Assembly (NCBI GenBank): GCA_963691655.1
Contig: OY829328.1
Coordinates: forward strand, 6,414,204-6,478,203
Source of the DNA: Toxonevra muliebris
Taxonomy: Eukaryota > Arthropoda > Insecta > Diptera > Pallopteridae
Direction of reading: 5' to 3'
Length of the DNA stretch: 64,000 nt
Shown here: positions 13,116 to 23,900 of the stretch, piece by piece
Position numbering within the stretch: the stretch's first letter is position 1
How the letters are laid out: each line of letters starts with the position of its first letter
Program-made: the position numbers and the translations under genes
The notes under the pieces: model-generated
Database searches by the model: none
What the model was told of the DNA's origin: nothing
The model's input: only the letters and a program-made list of their open reading frames with translations

Positions 13116-13313
13116 TTGTTGTTGTTGCTGCATAGGATTTGGCACTTGCTGTTGTGGCTGCATCTGCATTTGTGGTCCCTGTGGGCCCATCTGTTGCGGT
13201 GACGACTGCATTTGCTGCATCATAACTGGTGAAACACCTTGCATCATAGGATTGGGGCCACCACCAGCTAAATTCATTTGCGGCATACCATGCATATTCA
13301 TGTTGGGATTCAT
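12651..13313 (-). CDS. ix: Mediator complex subunit 29 (intersex)
   Basis: Subunit of the Mediator co-activator that links transcription factors to RNA polymerase II. In Drosophila it is intersex, which works with female Doublesex. Single exon, 220 residues. The start is taken at MNPNMNMHG (13313), because the 21 codons upstream are Lys-rich and AT-rich like a 5' UTR. The N-terminus is Met/Gln/Pro-rich with a run of about 17 glutamines (near 13082-13132). The conserved MED29 core follows: VKSLLAPLRESLFRTLRAGA, NPARFDKNLEDFYAYCDQIE, LKTAILCMQQLSSAQHYLPG and TYLNTVRVHVQSAKDIHDTL, ending ISQAD. On the same strand as IBTK, about 680 bases upstream of its start. The long plus-strand poly-Cys reading frame here is only the antisense of the poly-Gln run. 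Confidence 0.95.
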
Positions 13314-15074
13314 TTCTGCACTTTTATATAAGTTTATTTTAATTTTCTTCGACTTTTTAATGTATTTAAGTTGCAAGTTACATTTATTTATTTACGTTTG
13401 CTGCGCAATCTGACAAAACACGGCTTTTTGCTTTGTCTTCTTCTTCTCTATAGCTCACAAAAGAATACGTGTGTTTAATACACACTTTGGATCACCCACA
13501 GTGTTGCTGTTTTGATTACTTACGAACAACCTTGGTTACTTTTTTTTGGTTGTGTTCATGTATACTTATTTTTTATCAAGCTACTGTACACTAGTATTTC
13601 CAACAAAAATTTAATATACAGGCATAATTTGTATTATCATCTGTTTTGTATTGAAACGACGATTTTTTTATAAATATATTTACTTAATTACAGATGCCCT
13701 GTTTCTGTTTGTGGTAATAAACAATTTATTGATAGGACTTTTGCTATTAATTCTAAAGATAATTACATAATATAAAACTATGAGCAGTCACAGTTTCATA
13801 TTATCTGACTTGTTAACTTTGCCAACTATTAACTTCTTTTGTTTTACTTAAAAAGCAGAGAGTGTAAACGGCTACGTGCATGAAAATTTTTTATTTACAA
13901 TGAATACTCGTTTCATGAGGCCAATTACACTAAACACGAAATTTGTGTCAGTCACCTCATACATCTTTTCTCTAATCACTCAGTTTTTCGCCCATATGTC
14001 ATGTCTTTGAAATATTTCACTTGGAGCCCGCAAATTATATAAAGAGATGACGTATGAGGCGCCTAACAAAAAAGCAGCGTTGCAATGTGCTGAGTAGTGT
14101 TAACAGATTTTAAAATATATGATATTTATTATGTTTAGATACAAATCGCTAGAAAATTTTTAACAGCACAAAAACTAATCAAGAAAAATGTTTAAGAGAT
14201 TTACATATATTTTAAATACATCGGCGGCAATATTTTCTAGAACTTGAATTTCCCACATTGAAATATTACAATATAACCTGCTCATAAATATACTCATTGA
14301 ATAATTCTGCAGTACGAGTATTATGATATAAAAATATGGCAAAAGCATTTTGGAATACATATGGGGCAAATGGTCTTGCATCATTGCAAATGCAAATTTT
14401 TATAACATATGTTTGAATATCCGATACTAACCTTCATACTTTAGTATCGAATCGAGTAAAAAAGTACTTGAATCAAATGAAAAGTATTTACTTTTTTGTT
14501 ACACTTTACTATTTTGCCTTACTATTTCCTTTGAGTTTACTCCTATTGCTATATGTTATATTTTTTGTGTTATGAAATGTTTCAAAAATTGTTATTTTGT
14601 TTTTTAGCACACAATCAAAATATTGAAATCGTACCAACTATGATTTTTTGCTAAAAACTATTTTTATATGTCTAAAAGCGTTATATTCGTAGTTCATTCG
14701 ATGAACAAAACCTTTTTGTTTACTCATAATTTGTTCATAAAGACCAAACTGAATAGATGCCTGATTTCATTTATTATTATATTTATTTACTAATAAGTTC
14801 ACATAAGTAAGAACCAAAAGTTTTAATTGAATGAATTTTATTTAGTACAATTTTTGATAAAGCGTACTTTTTCCGCACTTTTTTTTGCATACATTTTCGC
14901 TTTGTTAGCACGGCAATACATGTCCATGAATATTATTCACCGCTCCAAAAATATTGGATTATCTTTTTATTTTGCGTGAATAATTTTATAATATTAATAG
15001 TGACTAAAACAGTTTTTTTCAAAACTAATAAATTATATTTAATTGTGGATAAACAGTTTTTTTTTAACTTAAAA

Positions 15075-15530
15075 TTTATAAAATAAAAAAAATGCCTCAT
15101 CAGAGAAAATATATGGTCTTTGTTGCTTCTTCAGCAATAGTCCAGTGTGGGTCTGCTATGATGGCCGCCAACGCTCTGCCTTCATTTACAAAATTAGTTG
15201 CACTTACTGAAAACAAATAACAATTTTTTTGTTTAGAACAAGAGAACAGCTCCGTTTTGTTTGGTTACTTACTTTCTTACTTTTTTACGTATTTCCGCTT
15301 TCACCAAGCTGAAATTTCTGTTTCAATCCAGAATTTTAACATCTCATCAATCGCATTTGCATATATCGTTTTACTGGCGCAGTCCTTCTCATTTTTGCAC
15401 TCCTCTATGTTGATAATGAAAATGTCTGCCTGCAAAGACAAAGAAATATATTATTGTATAATTTATTATCGTTTAAATTAAAGAATATTGCAAAAATACT
15501 TACTTTTGCATTCAATTTAGAAAATGTGAA
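15075..15530 (-). other. Candidate small spliced minus-strand gene or pseudogene (unrecognised)
   Basis: On the minus strand a strong donor (gcaaaa|gtaagt, about 15503) is followed by a strong acceptor (tctttgcag, about 15429). A 42-codon open stretch follows, beginning ADIFIINIEECK and ending FWIETEISA. A donor (gtgaaa) follows that, then another good acceptor (tttgttttcag, about 15212) and a 34-codon open stretch containing EGRALAAIIADPHWTIAEEA. The phases do not join these into one protein: exon 2 spliced to exon 3 stops after a few codons, and no ATG is in frame in exon 1. It may be a non-coding spliced RNA, a broken gene or chance. I do not recognise the residues. Confidence 0.25.
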
Positions 15531-16418
15531 AATTTAATCAGCTGATTTATTTTTCACCACCAACAACAACAAAACTGAGGTGAACTTATATATATGTCTG
15601 TCCGCTAAAGCGACATAAAAAACGCAAATTTTTCAAAAAATTAGGAGGAAGAGGAAGACTTTCCATTCTCTGTCTAGGTGTTCATTTTTCATAAATATAA
15701 AGTTACGGTAACCAACAGTGTGGCCAACTTTTGTTTTTTCAAAAATCTGAAGAATAAATAAAATTTTCTTAAAAAAAGCGTTAAATTTTCTTCCCTATAA
15801 AAGAAAACTCAATATATTTAAACTTTTTCACTAATACAGGCACACATCTGATACTTCTAGTCAATGAAAATTTCTTCGATTTTTCGAAGATATTTTAAAT
15901 TGAAAAAGCACGCTGAGCGCTAAATCACTTTTTTCCGCGTTTTAATTTTCAAAAAGCACTAAAATCAGCGTTGAGTTGGCTACACTGGTAACCAACCGTC
16001 CCGTATTTCGCTCCAAAAAATCCCGTATTTTTGTCTTTCAGAATTTTCATAATTAATGTTTACATTGTTCAAGTTTTGTTATATTCTTTGACAAAAAATC
16101 AAGAATTCGTCAAAAGTTGCCAATTATAATATAGCAAGTTATATTATGGTATCTTTGCTTTTAAGCAGCTTGCGGTATTTGCGCTGCGATAAGTTTGTTG
16201 CCAAGCTATTTGGGTGGGTTTTCTATTTGTGGGTGTATTTTGCACATAATTTACATATTCAGCGACCATGGATATCTTAAGATCTTTGTAGATATTTGTG
16301 TTTTTTATGTACCATGAAGCTCCTGTAATGGTTCTTAGCATTACAGGATCTCCAATTTAGGTGGGCACCCGACAAGAAGGGATCTTTCAAATTTAGTTTT
16401 TATAGTTTAGGCACACGA

Positions 16419-16490
16419 GAAATGAGTCTGAAATGCAAAATTTCGCCATACAAGAATGTCAGATGAAATTCTGCATTTCAGACTCATTTC
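16419..16490. repeat. 72-nt near-perfect hairpin
   Basis: The left arm (16420-16444) begins AAATGAGTCTGAAATGCA. The right arm (16465-16489) is its reverse complement over 25 bases with one mismatch, around a 20-nt loop. Pieces of the same motif (GAAATGCGTCTGAAAT and the like) recur just downstream near 16490-16512 and 16693-16730, which favours a MITE end over a microRNA precursor. Confidence 0.6.
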
Positions 16491-16855
16491 ATTGAAATGC
16501 GTCTGAAATTGCAACGTAAGGTTGTAAAAAACAGAAAAAATTTAAGATCTGTTACATTTTTTTGACATTTCGGATTTTGTTTTCATGACAGCTGCTCTTG
16601 TAATATTTATTAAGCGAAGAAATAAAATAATGGAGCCGGAGAGTAAATCCTAAATTTTTGCTGTTTTTCCCTTGTAGTTGCTAGTTGTTTTCTGCATTTC
16701 AATTGTATTTCATTGAAATGCATCTGAAGAGCAGGCGTCCTGACGTTTTTGAGTGCCTTTAGCTGAAATTTGATTTAATATTTATGTTTGTTTACGAAAA
16801 CTAATATTATTACTCTAACCGAAATTTAAATGAATACTGGTCACCGTACATATAA

Positions 16856-17002
16856 GTGGCTGTTTACAGTGGCGCAAGCATGAACGCCTGTCTGAAAAAG
16901 GTTGTAGAAAAATAGGTAGAATCTCGCCCGTCTTTTTCTAACTATTTTTCCTACCTCTTTTTTCAGGCAGGCAATCAGGCTTGCGCCAATGTAAACAGCC
17001 AC
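16856..17002. mobile_element. 147-bp foldback MITE with TAA target duplication
   Basis: The element starts GTGGCTGTTTACAGTGGCGC and ends with the near reverse complement GCGCCAATGTAAACAGCCAC. Similarity continues inward through most of the element (CCTGTCTGAAAAA against TTTTTTCAGGCAGG, and GAAAAATAG against CTATTTTTC). It is flanked on both sides by TAA (16853-16855 and 17003-17005). A 3-bp TAA/TTA duplication is characteristic of PIF/Harbinger (Tourist-like) MITEs. No coding capacity. Confidence 0.75.
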
Positions 17003-17234
17003 TAACTCAGTAAGTGAAACTAAAAAACTTGGGATTGACTTATATAGTATTTAGTTGGAAAAAAGCGTGTAAAACCTATTTTTCGCAAAGAACAGAAACA
17101 GAATTCATTGTTCATTTAAAGCTTAACAATTGAATTTAATTCAATTTTTACTAAAGAATTCAGTACATTTGCGTTAAAAACTGAAACTAGTTCTTTTGAC
17201 ATGTTTGTGTTCTTTGTGACAGCCCGGCTTAAAA

Positions 17235-17649
17235 GTTTGTTCACATGGCGGCTGAAAATGTTATTTTGTTGCCCAAAATCGATTTGGCTGAAAATCCCTT
17301 GAAAATTGAATTTTCGTCATAGAACAATTGTTAAATGAAAATCTGATTTTCAGCCGATTTTCAACGAAAAACGTTTTCTGGCTATGATTTTTCGCTGCAA
17401 CTCTGTGTTTCTGAGAGAATTGAGAGGATGCTACTACAATATTTCATCTATTACAATATTTTTTACTTTTTTTTGGTATCTGCCAAACATGATGACATTA
17501 GTTATTTGTAAAAAGTGTCTGAAAAGTAAATGATCTCAAAAAATGGAAATAAAAATTGACAGATGAAAAATCAAATGCTGTTTGAACGAATTTTCTGAAA
17601 ATCGAGTTTTGGGCAACGAAAATCGATTTTCAACTTCATGTGAACACAC
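17235..17649. mobile_element. 415-bp MITE with ~60-bp inverted ends
   Basis: The left end GTTTGTTCACATGG and the inner TTGTTGCCCAAAATCGATTT match the reverse complement of the right end (GTGTGTTCACATG and CGTTGCCCAAAACTCGATTTT). The interior repeats GAAAATCNGATTTTCAGCC-like segments. The flanks CTTAAAAG and CTATAAGG may be a decayed 8-bp duplication (5 of 8 match), so the superfamily is not settled. Confidence 0.55.
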
Positions 17650-19629
17650 TATAAGGCAATAAAATAGTATTCAATATAGTGCGAATGCGCTAAAATGGTA
17701 GCACTGCCATCCTGTTATAAATAACTAAAAATCTATTACAACTTCAGAGCTGTATTTCCCACAATACACATTTTGACAGAAAACTGAAAATGGAAGTACA
17801 CTTTCAAATATGAAAAACTGGCAGGGAGTCTGCAAAATATACAGAACGCGCCTTTTTACATTCAGTTTGAAAAGAAAAGTCGTGCGATTTGGTTTTAGCT
17901 GGTGATAAAAGTAGTTTTTTTTTTTTAAAAGGTGAAGATTTTTTAATTTATGAGGATTGTAATTAATTCAAAAATAACTAAAATTCTTTAATTAAAAAGA
18001 TTAATATAATAATTTTATTAAAATATATTGTTATATATTTATTCATAAGAAAGAGATGCAAGAATTTCAAGTTTTTCATGATTTTTAGAGAAGAAAAAAC
18101 GTGTTAAAGTGGTTGCTCGAAAAACTAAAACAACGTAGAAACGAAAACCAAAACAATTGAAAGGCAGGAAATCTTGTGCAAGGAAAAGCGCAGTGAACTT
18201 TTCAAGAGTGTACGTGTGTGTGGGGCTGTGTAGATGTGAAAACTTTTTGTGCTACCGTTTTGGCTGGCGAACAACAAACAAGTGTCAATGAACGTATGAG
18301 AAGATGGTGATGCTTGGGGGAAAGTAATACAAAAATTAAAAAAAATAACATACAAATTTGGAAATGGTGTATTATTGCATCAAAAACAACCAAAATAATT
18401 GTTCCAAAGGTTGGCTGTAATATCAAACTTTAGCAAAAAAAAAAAAAAAAAAATGGAGTGAGTCAGGGTTGGAAGTCAGATACAGAAGCAGCTGAAAATG
18501 AAAGATAATATCAGTGCATTACAATAGATTGTTTACCAGCGATCACAGCCAACCAGTTAAGAGTTTGTTGTATTAGATCCGAACGTCGAGTTCTCCAAGA
18601 AAACACATGAACACCATATAACTAAAATGATGCCATGCTGAGTAGACCTCCTACAATCAGTACCTAATTATAATTTGCAGTTTATTCCGACTTAATACCA
18701 TATAAAAAAAGATATACTTTGCCAAATGGCGAACCTGTAGAAAGTGTAATGAAGTGTAATGATACAAAAAATTATATGCAAGTCTTGAGCAATTAAGGGT
18801 TAAACTTCATGTTTCAAGTATCGTCTCTTTCACTTTTAAAGCAATCAATATGATGTAGCTGCAGTAAAACCGCCAGGTTTCGTTAAAAATTATAAAATGT
18901 AATAATTTTATACGGATACCAACAGACGTTCTAAATGTGCTAGTTCATCTGCTGGCTATGAAATTATACTTTGCCCAATAACTGTTCGCGCAGAACGAAT
19001 TTTTAAACAAGTCTTAAAAGCCGTGAATGATTTTCTAAAAAAACAAACACAACTTTTTTTTAAAATTACCAATAAAATTACTAACATCCCATCTCAACTT
19101 TTATATTTAAAGATGATAAACTTATAGATATTTTAATGAAATAAAGGCTCACAGAGAAAGTAAATATGAATGTAAATCACGGGTTTTGACCAACTCATTG
19201 AGCAATCTTGCCTTGGCACAAAAAAACAGCCGTATAAATAAAATGATATTTGGGAAATCGAGTAAACGTGCTATAATGATGGTCAAAAATATTTGGAATG
19301 ATTGAAAGCTAAAATGGTTGAAAGCATGAGGATCGCTAACCGATGATGAAAATCTCAAACATTTTGATTGTTGGTCATGAATAATAAATAAAAAAAAATT
19401 ATAAAGAAATATTAAAGGAATTATGCGATGTAGTTGATGGCTAAATTAAAAAAAGTAAAGAAAAATGGTCCGATTTCGGAATTAAAACTATCTAAATGCG
19501 TTATATTGAACATTAGCTCAATACAAGAGTATAATGTTTAATAGTAAATATGTATATTTCTGGCGCATTCAAACTAGATATAATGCTTTGTACGCCGATT
19601 GTTTCGAGAATACCGATTACGGTTGGCAA
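17650..19629. other. Gene-free interval 5' of the tetraspanin
   Basis: Contains the candidate transcription start at 17862-17867, poly-A and poly-T runs (18431-18452 region) and AT-rich sequence. No exon with coding potential was seen. Confidence 0.4.
17862..17935 (+). promoter_or_regulatory. Possible tetraspanin transcription start and 5' UTR exon
   Basis: TCAGTT at 17862-17867 fits the fly initiator, with no TATA box upstream. A splice donor-like AAAAG|GTGAAG follows near 17930. A non-coding first exon is needed somewhere upstream, because the first coding exon is preceded by a strong acceptor (tttttatttacag, ending 20907). The choice of this site among other candidates is inference. Confidence 0.25.
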
Positions 19630-20336
19630 TCTATGTACATATATAAATAAATGTAAATGTTCGTTTGTTCAAAACCGCGAATCTCCGAAAGTTCTTCACC
19701 AATCGGTTTAAAATTTTGACACAACATTTTGATGATTGTTTTTATATACCTAATATATTTATATCTATATAAATAAAAATATAAATAGGTAAAACATTTA
19801 ACAGCTTCATCTGTTGGTCGTAAAATCAACTCATCTTTCCTCAATGAGAGCGCTATTGATGGAAATGATGGCATGAAAGAAATGAAGGAGAAAGGCAAAT
19901 CTGTAGAATTGTTCTCATATGGGCAATTCTGTGGTCAAAAGCAGTAATCGCTTAAGTTTGAAAATCTCATTTCGAGTAAACACGATTTCAAGTTAATGTG
20001 ATTGGTTGCCAACCTATGTAAGCAAATACTTGTCGTTTTTTTTAAAACAGAATTTTGTGGATTTCACGTACATGTGGCTTGAAATAAGAAGAACACGATA
20101 GCATTTATAACTGAATTCTGTTTTAAGTCGACTTAAGCGTTTATTGCTTTTGGCCACAGAATTATATGTTGCATGTTCTAGAATCGGCAAACCAAACAAT
20201 CTCTTTATCTACACAGGCAATAGAACAACAACAAATATTGTATACCCACTAGTATTGTTAAATTAAACATATTTCTTTTATAAATTTTCTATTTATCCAG
20301 ACTGAGCCACAGCAACGCGTGACCGGGTCCGGGTAG
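19630..20336 (+). mobile_element. Helitron-like non-autonomous remnant
   Basis: Begins TCTATGTACATATATAAATA after an A, then a Helitron-like leader (GTTCGTTTGTTC, and ACCAATCGGTTTAAAATTTT). It ends in a GC-rich segment unlike the AT-rich surroundings (CACAGCAACGCGTGACCGGG, then TCCGGGTAGT). Insect Helitrons commonly start TCTATATATATAA and end in a short GC-rich hairpin plus CTAGT. Here the last bases read GTAGT, so the 3' end is degenerate. No Rep/helicase sequence is present. Confidence 0.42.
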
Positions 20337-20955
20337 TAGTAAATAAAATGGTGGTGTGAACGAGTTATTTGATCTGAAAACACAAAAATCACTTTTTTAT
20401 CTGATTATGTTAATTATGGTTGGAAGTAGAGTGCCTAAAATAAATACTCGCTTCTTACAATCATCTCATATAAATCTTTAGAATGTTCTGCACACTATTT
20501 ATAAATTAGTCCAACTTTCACAGATTGGATCCCAAAAACCGCAACTTACGATAAGAACTTTTGAAAAACTATACCTCTTGTTTGAAACTTTAATTGTTTA
20601 TTAATATGTTTAAATATGAATGAATAATCATAGTTCCGGCGATAGGCATTCTCTTGTAGAACAAGCTCTTAAAATTTGAGCCTGAGGTCTAAAAACTTTG
20701 CTCTATGAAAGACGCATGGAATAGATAGTTGTATCCATTATGCATTATTATTTTTCCTTAGCCCTCTAATATTATGTACGAACAAATTTTGAAATTCACA
20801 AAAAATGTACCTATGAAAAAAAAAAAAATCGCAAAAAAAAAAATTTATATTAGGAGATTTTTATATTAATTTTATTATTTTAATTACATAATCTTTTTTA
20901 TTTACAGACAAATTTAAATATCTTCATTAAACTTTAAAAAAAACAAAATCCCAAA

Positions 20956-23900
20956 ATGGATTGTGGCACATCGATGGTTAAATATATTTTATTCGTATTC
21001 AACACTTTAGTATCGGTGAGTAGCATTATCATTAAATAAAAAAATGTAAATTTAAAATGCTCGTACAAATTTGTTGTAAATATCTACCATTTTAAATTTG
21101 TATGGAGTTGCAAAACTAAAATATTTTATAATTTTGTGTTATTCAAAATATAATACGCGCATACACATCCAATAAATAAAACCACATTAATAAATATTTC
21201 AACATTTGCGATTTTAGTATATAGTAAAATAAAATTACCATAAACACAAAAACAAAAACATAACCGGAACTTGAATTTTGATACGAGTTTTGTGTTTTTT
21301 TATGTAATATGCCGATAGTAACAATGAAATCATCATTAATTTATAAGTATAGCTAATCTGTTTTGCTTTTTCACGAAATTTCAGTAACTTCCATTTTTTT
21401 TTTAATCCCTCACGAAATAAAATTTCAATTGGTATTTCAAATCGTTCCCAGCAAACAAAATTGTAAGCGTTCTGAAATGTGAATCCGAAAGGAACCATTT
21501 TTCTGAATGTTTTCTGAGCGCCTTTATAAGTGTTTTCTATGTTTTTGTGTTTTCTGAGGTTTTACTGAATATTTTCAAAGCGTTCTTCTATTTGATTCCT
21601 AAAAGAATCATAATTTTATTTGTTTTCTGATGCTTTGCAATCAACGCTCATATTATGCTCACATTTCAGAATATTTTTCGAATGTTCACTCTGAAAATTA
21701 TGTTTATACATATGTATTTATAATCTTTACCAAAATGAATATTAGTTACTAAAAATAACAACAAAGAGTGGCATATTTTGAGTTAAAAATGATCATTTTG
21801 TGACTCATAAATGATTTTTTGTCAAAAATGAATATTCTTGAGTAATAATAGAGCCATTAATGAAGTAACAAATTAAACTTCATTAAAGCCATTAGTGAAA
21901 AATCGGAGTCGTTTTTGAGCCGGCACGCTCAAAAAATAAAAAATAGGAAATAAAACATCCACGAGCAAAATTGCCTATGAAAAGCTTTTTACTACGCTGT
22001 TCGTATTCGACATAAAACTGTAGGTCCCTTCCATTCGTATATAAATATAACTCACACAACATGAATGGATGCGAAAAGCTAGGTCCAGTCCCTCTATGGG
22101 CTGTTGTGCTACTATAGTAGTAATAGTATGAGCAAAATGGTGTTTCCTCTTTTTTCCTAAAAATATGTATTTCATCCATTACTGAGCCACTTCTTCTATT
22201 GTTTAATGAATCCCTTTCAAAGAGTATTTTCATTGATGAATGGAAGATCAGTTTCATAACTCCAATATTTAAAAGTGGTAACAAATGTGATGTTACTTAT
22301 TATAGGCCTATCTCTAAAGTTCCTGCTATCTCTAAACTGTTGGAGCATATTGTCATTAGTAAATTAACTTTTGTATTCAGGCAAATTATTTCCCCGTTTC
22401 ACTATGGTTTTGTTTCCGGGCGCTCCACTGTCACTAACTTGGCAGTCTTCTCGAATTATTGTATCGCTTCTTTCTCACGTGGCTTCCAAGTTGATGCCAT
22501 TTATACCGATATTTCGAAAGCAATATTTTATCTCACATAATATTTTATTGGCAAAATTTGCTAAAATGGGGTTTCATGCAACATTTTTGCTATGAATTAA
22601 ATCTTATCTTAGTAATAGGCTGAATTTTGTTGTTATTGATAACGTCAAGTCCAAACCATATATTGTGACGTCTGATGTTCCACAGGGCAGCATTCTATGT
22701 CCTTTATTTTTTGCTTTATTTATGAATGATGTCCGCTTCTTTATTAATTCAAATTTCTTATTATATGCAGATGATATGATAATATTTACGAAAGTGGGGT
22801 GCTATGCTGATGTTGTTAGACTTCAGTCTGAGTGTAATAATTTTTCTTTATGGTGTTGCAAGAATAGTCTTTCCCTAAATTTAAACAAATGCTGCCATGT
22901 CACATTTTCTAAGCAACGCTTTGTTAACCAGTCTTCGTATTTAATTGCAAACCAATGTATTAAGACTGCAAATATGATCTTGGATCTTGGTGTCTTGTTT
23001 GATTCCAAATTCATATTTGCTGGTCTCTTGACTATATAATACTAAGAGCGTATTCTTCTCTTGCATTTGTTAGTCGTAATAGTTCAGAATTTAAGGATCC
23101 ATATACGTCCTTTGTTAGGTTTATACTGGAGTATGCATCCGTTATATGGAATCCTCATTATGCCATTCATATTAACCGTATTGAGCGCGTACAGAAAAAA
23201 TTTGTAAGATATGCCCTTTATTCCCTTAGATTTGAATTGCCTTTACCCTCATATAATACTCGTTGCTTGTTTATTAACTTAAAATCTTTAGAGAGTCGTA
23301 GAAATGTTTCTGCATTGATGCTAATTTTTGAAATTGTCTGTGGTAAAATTGGCTGTATTTATTTACTTGACTTAATAAATTTAAATGTACCAGCTAGATG
23401 TTTGCGCCATGGCTATTTGTTTGTTATTTCTAATTTATGCACTGACTATTCCAGGAATGAGCCTATTGTTTGGTCTCTTAACTTGTTTAATGAAATTTCG
23501 TCCTTTATTGACGTTGATCTTTTTTCTTCACGTGCTGTCTTTCATGATGCCTTAATTAATTATTTCTAATAAGCTTTTACTGTATTTTGTATCTTTCTAA
23601 TCTGTAAGGATATTATATAGTCCATTGACTTAAATGTATGAAATGAAATGAAAATTAGTCCTAAATATGATGAAAAAGAGTTTTTTCGAACCCATTTGGT
23701 CTGCTGGGTTATAGATGTGCACACTCTTATTTATATAGACCGCAATACAAAAACAATGAAATTTGATCAAAACAAAGTTTACATATAATTTGAATATACA
23801 AATTTTTATTTCTCACTCATAGTTTCAGACTCTCATGAAACAATGATGAGCAAAACAAAAGCCAAGGCATCACATAATTTTGAAATGCATTTTTGTTTTT

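Larger units (their letters stand above)
13314..17225. other. Intergenic, no confident gene
   Basis: Between MED29 and the tetraspanin promoter region. It holds the MED29 5' flank, AT-rich unique sequence, a weak coding-like patch near 15.07-15.54 kb, a 72-nt hairpin at 16419-16490 and a 147-bp MITE at 16856-17002, each listed separately. I see nothing else interpretable. Confidence 0.5.

Noticed and set aside
13054..13413. Plus-strand frame rich in cysteine
   Set aside because: It is the antisense of the MED29 poly-Gln and Gln/Met-rich coding sequence.
18125..18426. Overlapping minus-strand frames near 18.2 kb
   Set aside because: Different frames with no motif; the region reads better as untranslated leader-like sequence on the plus strand.
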